Counted from the first letter of the stretch, positions 9,845 to 18,864 are shown. The stretch is DNA of 64,000 nt from CAYFSS01 sp964345975 (GCA_964345975.1 CAYFSS010000003.1:1-64000); one strand, 5' to 3'. Numbers and translations: made by a program. Notes: generated by a model from the sequence alone, not told the origin.

Positions 9845-10420
9845 ATGGATTGGCGTAAGCAATTTAATCTCCCCAATACTTTAACCCTCATTCGTATTTT
9901 TGCGATCCCGTTCATGGCTCGTGAAATAATGACTGAGGGTAAATCAGTGACTGCTTTCATTTTCTTTGCACTGATCTGGCTGACGGATGCCGTCGACGGG
10001 TATATTGCCCGAAAGTATAATTTAGTGACGGATTTGGGAACCGTCTTGGATCCTTTCGCTGACAAGTTATTCCAGATCGTGACCGCCTATAGTTTGTATC
10101 ACATCGGCGTCTTACCGCTTTGGATTCCGTTATTTCTCTTCATCAAAGATGCCTTCTTGCTCTTAGGTGGAAGTAAACTCCTGCGTGACGGTGTTGTCAT
10201 GCCTTCTCGTTTTTCCGGGAAGGTAGCGACCTTCCTCTTGGCCGTGGGTTTTGGTTTGCTGTTGATCTTGCCTAAGGATCAGCACGTGTATGCAAACATC
10301 TTCATCTATGGTTCGTTGGTGATGGGCGTGGTTGCTTTTGTGTCGTATTTTTTGACTTTTATCCAACGTTTCCACAGCGACAAGGTAAAACACATCGATG
10401 GTAAAACTCGAGGAGAATAA
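9845..10420 (+). CDS. pgsA: CDP-diacylglycerol-glycerol-3-phosphate 3-phosphatidyltransferase
   Basis: This integral membrane enzyme makes phosphatidylglycerol phosphate from CDP-diacylglycerol and glycerol 3-phosphate. The full CDP-alcohol phosphatidyltransferase signature D-x2-D-G-x2-A-R-x8-G-x3-D-x3-D is present, from DAVDGYIAR through DLGTVLDPFAD, with several hydrophobic helices. I start at the ATG at 9845 (191 residues), five bases after GAGAG; an upstream in-frame GTG at 9839 would overlap that site. The substrate donor is made by CdsA, encoded at 22.3 kb. The stop is one base before the mutS2 start. Head-group specificity (glycerol phosphate rather than serine or inositol) is inferred from length and overall likeness. 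Confidence 0.9.
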   Translation: MDWRKQFNLPNTLTLIRIFAIPFMAREIMTEGKSVTAFIFFALIWLTDAVDGYIARKYNLVTDLGTVLDPFADKLFQIVTAYSLYHIGVLPLWIPLFLFIKDAFLLLGGSKLLRDGVVMPSRFSGKVATFLLAVGFGLLLILPKDQHVYANIFIYGSLVMGVVAFVSYFLTFIQRFHSDKVKHIDGKTRGE

Positions 10421-10421
10421 A

Positions 10422-12809
10422 ATGAATTCACATGAAGAAGCCCTAGAGTTTCCTAAGATAGTCCGGATGCTCTCCGGACTTTCTTTCAGTCCGACCGGGA
10501 AAGAAGCTTGTCTGGCCTTGCATCCGGTGATGGATTTATCTGAGCTAGAAATTCTCCAACAAGAAACCTCAGACGCTCTGTATTTACTACGCATGCGAGG
10601 TGCTCCACCTCTTAACGGTTTGGCAAACATTGAGTCTGCTGTAAAACGATCCAGGCGCGGGGCGATCTTGAGTATGGGAGAGTTACGTCAAATCGGTGTG
10701 TTCTTGAGGACCGTAGAGCGTCTTCAAGACTGGGCAGGGAAGCAGATCGAGGAATCGGTTGACGTCGTTGAGGTCGATCGGCTTAAGGCTAATACCTGCA
10801 TTGCGAGAATTCAGGGGTTCTTTGGTGACCCTAAATTGGGTCTTGAGCTGGAACGATCTATTATCTCAGATGAAGAAATGAGTGATCAGGCCAGCCCTGA
10901 ATTGGCGAGGATCAGGCAGTCCATTCAAGCTGCGGCAAGACGAATACGTACTGAGCTAAATGAAATTCTGCGCCGTAAGAGTGACTCATTGCAAGAACAG
11001 CTCATCACACAAAGAGACGGGCGTTATGTTGTCCCGGTGAAAGCCGACCGTAGGCAAGATGTCCCGGGCATCCTCCATGATAGTTCGGGGACCGGTCAAA
11101 CGCTCTTTGTCGAACCTCTTGCAGTTGTTGAAACCAACAATCAAATTCGGATTCTGGAAGGTAAAGAACATGACGAGATCGAGCGGATCTTGTGGCAATT
11201 CTCGCGGGATGTTGAAGGGATAGCAACGAGTCTTCTCCTCGATGCCGAAAGAGCTACAGAACTTGATGTTCAATGGGCTAAGGCTCGCCTAGCTGAAGAT
11301 ATGCAGGCTGAGCGTCCGCAGCTCAATGAAGACGGCAAGATTCATTTGAGTGCAGCACGTCATCCTTTGATCGATAAGGATCAAGTGGTACCGATTGACA
11401 TCTATGTTGGAGAAGAATTCCAAACCTTAGTGATAACCGGTCCAAACACCGGAGGTAAGACCGTCGCACTGAAGACGGTGGGTCTCCTGACACTCATGGC
11501 CATGAGTGGGCTGCATATTCCAGCAGCAAAAGGCTCCAAGATTTCCACCTTTGAACAGATTTTCGCAGACATTGGTGACGATCAATCGATTGAACAGAGC
11601 CTTTCGACGTTCTCATCTCATATGACGCGAATGGTGAAGATTTGCGCTGAAGTTGATGATCGAAGCTTGGTCTTAAGCGATGAACTGGGCTCAGGCACGG
11701 ATCCGGCAGAGGGAGCGGCTCTAGCCGTTGCCATCCTCGACTATTTAAGACAACGCGGTGCTATCACGGTTGCTACCACACATTACAAGGAGCTGAAACT
11801 TTATGCTCTATCGACCGAAGGGGTTGAGAATGCAGCCTGTGAATTTGATGTCCAAACCCTGCGGCCAACGTATCGCATCTTGATCGGGGTCCCGGGAACC
11901 AGTAATGCGTTCGTGATTTCTCAGAAACTGGGGCTCGATGACGTCATCTTACAGATGGCGGAGGCTCAGATGACGGAAGAAGGCCTGGCTTTCGAACGTG
12001 TCGTCAGTGAAATTGAAGAGCAACGCCTGGAGACGGAAAGAGTTCTGGAACAAGAACGTCAAATCCGTAATCAACTGGCTCGTGAACGGCGTAAATTGAG
12101 ACAAGATAGAGAAGCTCTTCAAGAAGAGCGTGATCGTGTCCTTGCAGCGGCAAGAGATGAAGGAAGAGGCGCTTGGTCAGAACAGATCACAGCCCTCGAT
12201 GCACTCGTAAAAGAACTGCGAGCAGAATTGGACAAGGGCGGTTATGCAGCCCGCGATGCCATTCGTGAAGCTGAGATGTTGCGCCGTGAAGCTCATGAGG
12301 CTCGCCGCATGATGCAACATCGAGAGAAAACAGCCCCGGCTAAACCTGTAGCCGGTGAGTACATCATCGGTGAGTTTTATGAGGCTAAGTCCTCCGGCGT
12401 GAGGGGCAAGTTGGTTTCCTACGATGAAGCTGCCAATGAAGCGACCCTGGCGATGGGGAATCTCCAAATTCGAGTTGCCCTTGATGATCTTCAGTCATTC
12501 CAAGCCCCCACGACCAAAACCAGTTCTGTAGGTTCACGGAAACGCCGTAGAACCGCTGTCCAATCGATGCCGTCAGAACTCATGTTAATCGGCAAGAGAG
12601 CTGCAGATGCTGAGCAAATGCTGGACAGTTATCTCGACGATGCTGTTTTGGCAGGCTTGGAGCAGGTCCGCATTGTTCATGGCAAGGGCTCCGGAGCTTT
12701 GCGCCAGATGTGTCATGATTTTCTCCGGCAGGATCGTCGTATCTCAAGTTTTGAGCTTGCCGGCTTCGGTGAAGGCGATGCAGGTGTCACCATCGCACAA
12801 TTGAATTAA
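10422..12809 (+). CDS. mutS2: MutS2 family ATPase with Smr domain
   Basis: MutS2 is a MutS-like ATPase that lacks the mismatch-recognition domain; family members suppress recombination or rescue collided ribosomes. I start at the ATG at 10422 (795 residues) because GAGGAG at 10410-10415 sits six bases upstream; an earlier in-frame ATG at 10398 lies inside pgsA. Order: N-terminal core/lever region, Walker A GPNTGGKT (340-347), Walker B LVLSDELGSGTDP, a long charged coiled coil (about 510-630), a KOW-like segment, and a C-terminal Smr domain with HGKGSGALR. The Smr motif that is usually LDLRG reads LMLIG at 720-724, losing the acidic residue linked to nuclease activity. It follows pgsA by one base. 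Confidence 0.95.
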   Translation: MNSHEEALEFPKIVRMLSGLSFSPTGKEACLALHPVMDLSELEILQQETSDALYLLRMRGAPPLNGLANIESAVKRSRRGAILSMGELRQIGVFLRTVERLQDWAGKQIEESVDVVEVDRLKANTCIARIQGFFGDPKLGLELERSIISDEEMSDQASPELARIRQSIQAAARRIRTELNEILRRKSDSLQEQLITQRDGRYVVPVKADRRQDVPGILHDSSGTGQTLFVEPLAVVETNNQIRILEGKEHDEIERILWQFSRDVEGIATSLLLDAERATELDVQWAKARLAEDMQAERPQLNEDGKIHLSAARHPLIDKDQVVPIDIYVGEEFQTLVITGPNTGGKTVALKTVGLLTLMAMSGLHIPAAKGSKISTFEQIFADIGDDQSIEQSLSTFSSHMTRMVKICAEVDDRSLVLSDELGSGTDPAEGAALAVAILDYLRQRGAITVATTHYKELKLYALSTEGVENAACEFDVQTLRPTYRILIGVPGTSNAFVISQKLGLDDVILQMAEAQMTEEGLAFERVVSEIEEQRLETERVLEQERQIRNQLARERRKLRQDREALQEERDRVLAAARDEGRGAWSEQITALDALVKELRAELDKGGYAARDAIREAEMLRREAHEARRMMQHREKTAPAKPVAGEYIIGEFYEAKSSGVRGKLVSYDEAANEATLAMGNLQIRVALDDLQSFQAPTTKTSSVGSRKRRRTAVQSMPSELMLIGKRAADAEQMLDSYLDDAVLAGLEQVRIVHGKGSGALRQMCHDFLRQDRRISSFELAGFGEGDAGVTIAQLN

Positions 12810-12858
12810 GCAGATCCGGAATTCAAGTTGAACGGAAATTTGTTATGGTGGACTTGGA

Positions 12859-12888
12859 TTGATCGAGAAGAATTAAGATATATACAAT
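12859..12888 (+). promoter_or_regulatory. Probable sigma-A-type promoter of the FemX-like gene
   Basis: TTGATC (12859-12864), an 18-base spacer and TACAAT (12883-12888) lie 68 bases before the TTG start. The region otherwise has no gene. Confidence 0.45.
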
Positions 12889-12955
12889 GAATTTTGGCTG
12901 TTCTCATCGTTCGATATCGCTATAGCCTAAGGTTCATTGATTGAAGGAGTTTTCT

Positions 12956-14224
12956 TTGTCATACGAAAAAATTGTCCTCGGTCCTGAAGCTCACAATGCA
13001 TTTGTGAGCAAGCATCCTCAAGGTGATGTCATGCAGCTCACCGCGTGGGGAGAGCTGAAGAAAACCACGGGTTGGACTTATGACATTATTGCCATCGGTC
13101 AGGAGGGGAAGCCGCTGGCAGCCGCTCTTATCCTCTATCGCACTATGGGTCCATTCACCTTGGCCTATGCGCCGAGGGGTCCGGTCGTTGATCTCACCGA
13201 TGAATCTCTCACTCGTGCTATTTTCAACAGGATGTTAGAGACGGCTGCGGGGCGAGGGGCTTTTTTGTTGAAAGTGGATCCCGATACATCCGTTGAGGAT
13301 ACGAAGACGATGGAGCTTATGCTCTCTTTGGGGTATAGACATCGTGGTTGGGATCGATCGATGACCTACAATGCTCAACCGAGATTTGCCGCCATCACCT
13401 ATTTGACGAATGAGCCGATGGAGGAACAATTCAATCGACTGACCTCGAAGGTTAGAGGAACCATCCGTCGAACCATGCGTAATGGCTTGTTCTTTGAAAA
13501 GGCTGATGCTGATAAACTGCCTCACTTTGCAAAACTAATTGACACTACAGCAGAGCGCGAGAATTTTTCGGGACGCCCACTTTCCTACTTCCAGGCACTG
13601 TACCGATTCTTTGAGCCGCTTCGTAGTGAGACCATCGACATGCAACTCTTTCTAACCGGCGTGGATCTGGAGGAGAGGATTGCGAAGAATTATGCCGATG
13701 TTCAGGATAGGGAGCGCGAGATAGACCGCTTGAAGGATCGGCAAGCGGCCGGCGAAGAGCTCACAGCGGGTCAATTAGATCAATTAGGGCAGCTCGAACG
13801 AAATGCGACACGATTGAGAGATGAACTCAAAGATTTCGAAGCTCGGATGGAAGCCGGGGAGACCAAGGTATACCTTGCCGGAGCACTTTATTTGCAATGC
13901 GGCAAACGAGGCTACTATCTCTATGGTGGTTCTTCGAACGATTACAGAGATTTGATGCCCAATTATTTCATGCAGTGGAAGGTGATGAATTACGCTTATG
14001 ACCGCGGTGTACGCATCTATGACATGGGCGGCATTTCAGGGATGGATGATGGGGATCCGCTTTTGGATCCTGCGCCGGGCTTGTGGGATTTCAAGAAGCG
14101 ATTCGATGCGGAAAGAGTGGAGCGACTGGGTGAGTTCGACCTAGTTTTCCGGCCCCTGTATGCGAAGGTTTACAAGACGGTGCAAGGATTCCGGGAGTGG
14201 CGCAAGAAGAATAAGCACGATTGA
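12956..14224 (+). CDS. FemAB/FemX-like peptidoglycan bridge aminoacyltransferase
   Basis: FemAB-family proteins use aminoacyl-tRNA to add amino acids to the peptidoglycan stem peptide at the inner face of the membrane. The 422 residues show two GNAT-like halves (QLTAWGELKKTTGW near the start; YYLYGGSSNDYRDLMPNYFMQW and YDMGGISGMDDGDP in the second) and a charged coiled-coil arm at about 245-300, as in FemA. I choose TTG at 12956: AAGGAG at 12944-12949 is six bases upstream, whereas the alternative TTG at 12941 overlaps that site. Which amino acid is added is not readable. The stop codon lies inside the first unit of a 17-bp tandem repeat. Confidence 0.88.
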   Translation: MSYEKIVLGPEAHNAFVSKHPQGDVMQLTAWGELKKTTGWTYDIIAIGQEGKPLAAALILYRTMGPFTLAYAPRGPVVDLTDESLTRAIFNRMLETAAGRGAFLLKVDPDTSVEDTKTMELMLSLGYRHRGWDRSMTYNAQPRFAAITYLTNEPMEEQFNRLTSKVRGTIRRTMRNGLFFEKADADKLPHFAKLIDTTAERENFSGRPLSYFQALYRFFEPLRSETIDMQLFLTGVDLEERIAKNYADVQDREREIDRLKDRQAAGEELTAGQLDQLGQLERNATRLRDELKDFEARMEAGETKVYLAGALYLQCGKRGYYLYGGSSNDYRDLMPNYFMQWKVMNYAYDRGVRIYDMGGISGMDDGDPLLDPAPGLWDFKKRFDAERVERLGEFDLVFRPLYAKVYKTVQGFREWRKKNKHD

Positions 14225-14285
14225 GTCCTACGCACGATTGAGTCCTACGCATGATTGAGTCATAAGCATGATTGAGTTAATAGGA
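14218..14285. repeat. Four-unit 17-bp tandem repeat at the end of the FemX-like gene
   Basis: Units at 14218-14234, 14235-14251, 14252-14268 and 14269-14285: the first two are identical (CGATTGAGTCCTACGCA), the third differs at three positions and the fourth is degenerate after ATTGAGT. The first unit contains the stop codon, so the repeat probably grew by duplication of the gene end. No stem-loop is formed by the unit itself. Confidence 0.9.
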
Positions 14286-14394
14286 TCTCAGTCCATGCAT
14301 TAATTCTCGCCAGTGTCCTATCATTTGGAAATCTTAAATTGTTGCTCGTAATTTACAACCCGAAGTGACATGCATATTAATCGACAAGATGAAT

Positions 14395-14426
14395 GTGAGC
14401 CTTCGCACTTTGCTGCGGAGGCTCAC
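14395..14426 (+). terminator. Strong hairpin between the FemX-like gene and copA
   Basis: Arms GTGAGCCTTCGCA (14395-14407) and TGCGGAGGCTCAC (14414-14426) pair over 13 bp with one G-U pair and a 6-base loop. There is no run of T after it (ATAATTAGG), so it may be a weak terminator, a 3'-end stabiliser or a protein site rather than a standard terminator. The gap 14286-14515 shows nothing else I can name. Confidence 0.4.
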
Positions 14427-14515
14427 ATAATTAGGTTCTATGTGCTTGTAATTGCCTAGTGATTTGATAGGTTTATGGATGGATGATTATCCGTTTCGTC
14501 CGGAAGGAGCTGCAA

Positions 14516-16813
14516 ATGGAACAAAGATATAAAGTTGGAGGTATGACTTGTTCTGCCTGTCAAGCTGCGGTAGAACGTGCTGTAAGAGCGTTGTCCGGAG
14601 TCGATGATGTGAATGTGCGTCTGATGACGAAAGACATGGTCGTCGAAGGTGACGTAGCGACTGAAGACGTGGCGAAAGCCGTCGAAAAGGCCGGCTACAC
14701 CGCAACGCGTGACGTTTCGTCCACCGATGGACAAGTTACAGAGCAAAACCAAAGCTTAGCGCTTGAAGCTGCGCAAGAAGAGGCGAAGTACGGGGATGCT
14801 TTGAAGCGTCAATTCTTCATGACCTTAGTCTTCTTTATTCCGCTCTTCTACATCAGTATGGGGAGTATGTTTGGTGCGCCTCTTCCTTTCGGCTTGGGGG
14901 CTATGGAAAACAGCGCTGCTTATGCTCTGACGCAGATGTTCTTAAGCTTGCCTATTTTCTACTTCAATCGCGCGTATTTTATTCATGGGTTCAAAGCTCT
15001 CATCAACAAAAGCCCCACGATGGATACTCTGGTCGGTATTGGTGCTGCGGCTTCTTTCCTCTATAGTGCTGCGTTAATTTACGTCATGCTCCATGCGATG
15101 AACCACAATGATATGACTGCTCTAATGCACAATCGCCATAGCCTCTACTTCGAAGGTGCTGCAATGATCCTCCTCCTCATCACCCTCGGTAAATGGCTGG
15201 AGAGTCGTGCCAAAGGAAAGAGCTGGGAAGCACTGCGTGCGTTGATGGATCTTGCTCCCGAGACAGTTGAAGTGCGCCGTGGTGAAGGAACCGAGACGAT
15301 TCCACTCCAACAACTGCAAGTTGGTGATGTCATGATCGTGCGCCCCGGTGAACGGATTGCTGCAGATGGCGAAGTCATCGTAGGACACAGTAGCCTCGAT
15401 GAATCAGCGATGACCGGTGAGAGTATCCCAGTGGAGAAGAATGTCGGCGACACCGTTACTTCGGCTACGTTGAATCTCGGAGGTTACTTAGAGGTCAAAG
15501 CTCAGCGAGTCGGTCAGGATTCGAGCCTTGCCCAGATCATTCGTATGGTTGAAGAAGCCGGGGTCCAGAAAGCTCCGGTCGCTCGATTGGTAGATCAAAT
15601 CTCCGGGATCTTTGTCCCTGTCGTTTTGGTCATAGCAGCCGTTACCTTCATTTTTTGGATGGTCCAAGGTCAAGCACTTCACTTCGCCCTCACGACCTCG
15701 ATTTCTGTCCTTGTCATCTCTTGCCCTTGTGCACTGGGTCTCGCAACCCCGGTTGCCATCATGGTTGCAACGGGGAAGGGTGCGCAACAGGGTGTGCTCT
15801 TCAAAGACGGCGTAGCCCTCGAACAGCTAGGTAAGATCACAGACCTTTATTTCGACAAGACAGGCACCTTGACGTATGGAGAACCTGTCTTAAGTGATTG
15901 GATTGTTGCCGCAGGTCATGATGAGGCGGATCTCTTCGATAAATTAGCTGCTCTGGAAGATGCATCTGAACACCCCTTAGCGCGTGCGATCCTTGAGGCT
16001 CAAGCTGAATATGGTCACACAAAAGCCCACCCCGTCCGAGCCTTCAGAGCTGTGCCGGGTCGTGGCATCCTTGGGTTCGTTGAAGATGAGATGCTCTTTG
16101 TGGGAAATGAAGCGTTCATGCACGATGAGGGAATCAACATCCCGACGGAAATGTCTACGAAATTTGAATCCTTGACTCAAGATGGCAAAACCGTCATCTA
16201 CATGGGGAATGAAGATAAGATCTTAGCCATTGCAGCGGTTTCGGATCGCTTGCGTGAAGAAGCTCACAGCGTTATCCAAGCTCTCCACGAGTTGGAGATC
16301 AAGACGCATATGATGACAGGCGATCATCCTCTCGCAGCCCAAGCTATTGCATCTGAAGCCGGGATTGATGAAGTCCATGCCGGCCTCTTACCACAAGATA
16401 AAGGACGAATCCTGCAAGATAACCGCCAAGAGGGATCCTTAGTCGCCATGATCGGTGATGGGATTAACGATGCTCCGGCGCTGGCTATGGCCGATATAGG
16501 AATCGCCATGGGGCAGGGGACAGACGTTGCCATGGCGTCTTCAGATGTCGTCCTGATGCGAAATGACTTGAAATCGGTCCTCTATGCCATTCGCCTCAGT
16601 AAGCGAACGCTTAGCAATATCAAGGGGAACTTGTTCTGGGCCTTTATTTATAATGTCTTAGGGATTCCTTTGGCAGCCGGTGTCTTCTACTTCTCGTTGG
16701 GATGGCTGTTGAATCCGATGTATGCTGCCGCTGCGATGAGTTTTAGCTCGCTCTTTGTTGTCACAAATTCCTTACGACTTCGCCGCGACCCTACTGTATG
16801 GAATAGCAACTAG
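14516..16813 (+). CDS. copA: Cu(I)-exporting P1B-type ATPase
   Basis: CopA pumps Cu(I) out of the cytosol using ATP. The ATG at 14516 follows GGAAGGAGC, giving 765 residues. Order: one heavy-metal-associated domain with GGMTCSAC (Cys12, Cys15), membrane helices, actuator loop MTGESIPVEK, the membrane metal motif CPC (Cys403-Cys405), phosphorylation motif DKTGT (Asp447), the HP motif SEHPLA, hinge GDGINDAPALA, and last helices with YN and MSFSS. The CPC, YN and MxxSS set is the Cu(I) subgroup signature, as opposed to Zn/Cd or Co pumps. No copper chaperone or CsoR/CopY regulator gene adjoins it, and no clear operator was seen; asnA follows after 45 bases. Confidence 0.95.
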   Translation: MEQRYKVGGMTCSACQAAVERAVRALSGVDDVNVRLMTKDMVVEGDVATEDVAKAVEKAGYTATRDVSSTDGQVTEQNQSLALEAAQEEAKYGDALKRQFFMTLVFFIPLFYISMGSMFGAPLPFGLGAMENSAAYALTQMFLSLPIFYFNRAYFIHGFKALINKSPTMDTLVGIGAAASFLYSAALIYVMLHAMNHNDMTALMHNRHSLYFEGAAMILLLITLGKWLESRAKGKSWEALRALMDLAPETVEVRRGEGTETIPLQQLQVGDVMIVRPGERIAADGEVIVGHSSLDESAMTGESIPVEKNVGDTVTSATLNLGGYLEVKAQRVGQDSSLAQIIRMVEEAGVQKAPVARLVDQISGIFVPVVLVIAAVTFIFWMVQGQALHFALTTSISVLVISCPCALGLATPVAIMVATGKGAQQGVLFKDGVALEQLGKITDLYFDKTGTLTYGEPVLSDWIVAAGHDEADLFDKLAALEDASEHPLARAILEAQAEYGHTKAHPVRAFRAVPGRGILGFVEDEMLFVGNEAFMHDEGINIPTEMSTKFESLTQDGKTVIYMGNEDKILAIAAVSDRLREEAHSVIQALHELEIKTHMMTGDHPLAAQAIASEAGIDEVHAGLLPQDKGRILQDNRQEGSLVAMIGDGINDAPALAMADIGIAMGQGTDVAMASSDVVLMRNDLKSVLYAIRLSKRTLSNIKGNLFWAFIYNVLGIPLAAGVFYFSLGWLLNPMYAAAAMSFSSLFVVTNSLRLRRDPTVWNSN

Positions 16814-16858
16814 CCCGGACCTATCTCAGGTGATAAGCTCTACGGCTAGGAGGTGTCT

Positions 16859-17881
16859 ATGGCAATCTTTCAACCGGGTGTATCTGCCTTTCCTGCAGGC
16901 TACAAGCCATTGCTTGATCTCTATGAGACTCAAGATGCCATTGGTCGTTTAAAGCGAATCTTTGCTGAGGAATTAAGTGATCGATTAAATTTAAAGCGAG
17001 TTTCTGCACCACTCTTCGTCGACCCGCAAAGTGGTTTAAATGATGACTTAAGCGGTGTCGAGCGTGCGGTCTCTTTCGATATTCCCTCTGCAGCGTGTCG
17101 AGGCGAAGTTGTACATTCGCTTGCCAAGTGGAAGCGTCTTGCGCTTCAGCGCTACGACTTCTTCCCAAACAAAGGTCTATACACAGATATGAATGCCATT
17201 CGACGCGAGGAAGAACTGGACAATTATCATTCCATCTATGTGGATCAATGGGATTGGGAGCTTGTCGTCCAAGCAACGCAGCGGAACTTCCAGACAGTTC
17301 AAATCGTCGTTGAACAAATTCACACGGCGATTAGACATACGTCTGAACGCTTACGTTATAAATATCCTCAATTACCTAAGATTGGTGACGGTGAAATCTT
17401 TTTTGTGTCTGCAGCCGAACTGGAGAGCTTGAAACCGGACATGTCTCCCGATGAGCGGGAAGATTGGATCGCAAGAGACAAAGGCGCCGTTTTTATCCAC
17501 GGGATCGGTTACCCGCTGGAAAGTGGTGCGCCTCATTCCAGACGCGCCCCGGATTACGATGATTGGAATTTGAACGGCGATATCGTGTTTTACGATGATG
17601 TATGTTGCAAAGCTATGGAGCTATCCAGTATGGGAATGCGGGTCGATCCCGAGCAGATGGATAAGCAATTAAGCTTCGCCAATTGTGACCACCGCAGGGA
17701 ACTGTCCTTTCATCGTATGTTATTGGCCGGTGAGCTGCCCCAGACGATAGGGGGCGGGATCGGTCAGTCACGGCTTAGTATGCTGCTTCTGGGTAAGGCA
17801 CACATTGGAGAAGTTCAATCGTCCATTTGGGACAAGCAAACGGAAGAGGCTGCCAAGCTTGCAGGCGTGACCCTCTTGTAG
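16859..17881 (+). CDS. asnA: Aspartate-ammonia ligase (AsnA)
   Basis: AsnA makes asparagine from aspartate, ammonia and ATP (giving AMP), unlike the glutamine-dependent AsnB. It is a class II aminoacyl-tRNA-synthetase-like enzyme. The 340 residues match the family length (330 in E. coli); visible are GVERAVSFDIP, LAKWKR, YTDMNAIRREEELDN, SIYVDQWDWE and the C-terminal GGGIGQSRLSMLLL (motif 3). The ATG at 16859 lies five bases after AGGAGG (16848-16853). The in-frame GTG at 16853 overlaps that ribosome binding site and is rejected. It may share transcripts with copA (45-base gap), with no obvious functional link. Confidence 0.96.
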   Translation: MAIFQPGVSAFPAGYKPLLDLYETQDAIGRLKRIFAEELSDRLNLKRVSAPLFVDPQSGLNDDLSGVERAVSFDIPSAACRGEVVHSLAKWKRLALQRYDFFPNKGLYTDMNAIRREEELDNYHSIYVDQWDWELVVQATQRNFQTVQIVVEQIHTAIRHTSERLRYKYPQLPKIGDGEIFFVSAAELESLKPDMSPDEREDWIARDKGAVFIHGIGYPLESGAPHSRRAPDYDDWNLNGDIVFYDDVCCKAMELSSMGMRVDPEQMDKQLSFANCDHRRELSFHRMLLAGELPQTIGGGIGQSRLSMLLLGKAHIGEVQSSIWDKQTEEAAKLAGVTLL

Positions 17882-17909
17882 GCTTTGGGGTAGGAAAGTT
17901 ACGAGTGAC

Positions 17910-17939
17910 TTGCCAAGTAGGCCGGTTATTTCCTATAAT
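17910..17939 (+). promoter_or_regulatory. Promoter of rpsB-tsf
   Basis: TTGCCA (17910-17915), an 18-base spacer and a consensus TATAAT (17934-17939). It lies 85 bases before rpsB, leaving room for a structured leader. Confidence 0.75.
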
Positions 17940-17969
17940 CAGCGATGGCTTATGCCAACTCAATACACA

Positions 17970-18004
17970 CACGGGTCGACTCCTGTGAAGACACAGGGCT
18001 CGTG
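17970..18004 (+). promoter_or_regulatory. Stem-loop in the rpsB leader
   Basis: CCTGTG (17982-17987), loop AAGA and CACAGG (17992-17997) form a perfect 6-bp stem; CACG (17970-17973) and CGTG (18001-18004) can close an outer stem around an internal loop. It lies between the promoter and the ribosome binding site, as expected for a ribosomal-protein leader that S2 might bind. Autoregulation is inferred, not shown. Confidence 0.4.
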
Positions 18005-18024
18005 GAGGTAGAACAGGAGATATT

Positions 18025-18810
18025 ATGTCAGTTATTTCAATGAAGGACTTGCTCGAAGCAGGTGTGCACTTTGGCCACCAAACTCGCCGTTGGAACCCTA
18101 AGATGGATGAATACATCTATACGGAACGCAACGGGATTTACATCATCGACCTACAGCAGACAATGACACTGGTCGAAGAGGCTTATACCTATATTCAAGG
18201 CGTCGCAGCACGTGGCGGTAAGATTCTCTTTGTAGGGACCAAGAACCAGGCGCAGGATTCTATCCGTGAAGAAGCCGAACGTTGCGGGATGTTTTATATC
18301 AACAACCGTTGGCTCGGTGGTACGCTCACCAATTACAACACCATCCGTCGCCGCATCGGTCGTCTCGATGAATTGGATCGCATGGAACGTGACGGTCTGT
18401 TCGAAGTTCTTCCTAAGAAGGAAGTTGCCGGTCTCTTAAGAGAGCGTCATAAACTAGAGACGAACTTGGGCGGTATCCGTGAAATGAACGGTTTGCCTGA
18501 TGCAATCTTCATCGTAGATACCAACAAAGAACACATTGCTACGCAAGAAGCACGTCGCCTCGGCATCCCGATCGTTGCTATCGTCGATACGAACTGTGAT
18601 CCGGAAGAAGTTGATTATGTTATCCCGGGCAACGACGATGCTATTCGTTCTGTGAAACTCATTGCCGGAACCATGGCTAATGCCGTTATTGAAGGCTTAC
18701 AGGGTACTGAAGTCGGTTTCTCATACGACAACGACAATCAAGAACTTGACGCCACCGAAGGTGATGACAGTTACCTCGTTGGAGCGGAAGCCGAAGTAGA
18801 AGAAAAGTAA
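18025..18810 (+). CDS. rpsB: 30S ribosomal protein S2
   Basis: S2 is a small-subunit protein needed for S1 binding and mRNA engagement. The 261 residues carry the family signatures: LEAGVHFGHQTRRWNPKM near residue 10, GTKNQAQ, NNRWLGGTLTN near 93, and PDAIFIVDTNKE with EARRLGIPIVAIVDTNCDP. The C-terminal 25 residues are acidic. The start ATG follows an AGGAG-type site. tsf follows after 54 bases, the standard rpsB-tsf pair. Confidence 0.98.
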   Translation: MSVISMKDLLEAGVHFGHQTRRWNPKMDEYIYTERNGIYIIDLQQTMTLVEEAYTYIQGVAARGGKILFVGTKNQAQDSIREEAERCGMFYINNRWLGGTLTNYNTIRRRIGRLDELDRMERDGLFEVLPKKEVAGLLRERHKLETNLGGIREMNGLPDAIFIVDTNKEHIATQEARRLGIPIVAIVDTNCDPEEVDYVIPGNDDAIRSVKLIAGTMANAVIEGLQGTEVGFSYDNDNQELDATEGDDSYLVGAEAEVEEK

Positions 18811-18864
18811 ACAATCAAGCGTAAGCCTGAGAAATATAGATAGAGTATCCATAGAGGAGACGAC

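Noticed and set aside
14218..14285. The 17-bp repeats as a small CRISPR array.
   Set aside because: Units are directly adjacent with no spacers, are not palindromic, and there are no cas genes.
14427..14515. A CopY-type operator (TACAnnTGTA) or CsoR site before copA.
   Set aside because: No match to the CopY box, and no convincing inverted repeat of CsoR type.
16853..16858. GTG at 16853 as the asnA start.
   Set aside because: It overlaps the AGGAGG ribosome binding site; the ATG at 16859 has proper spacing.
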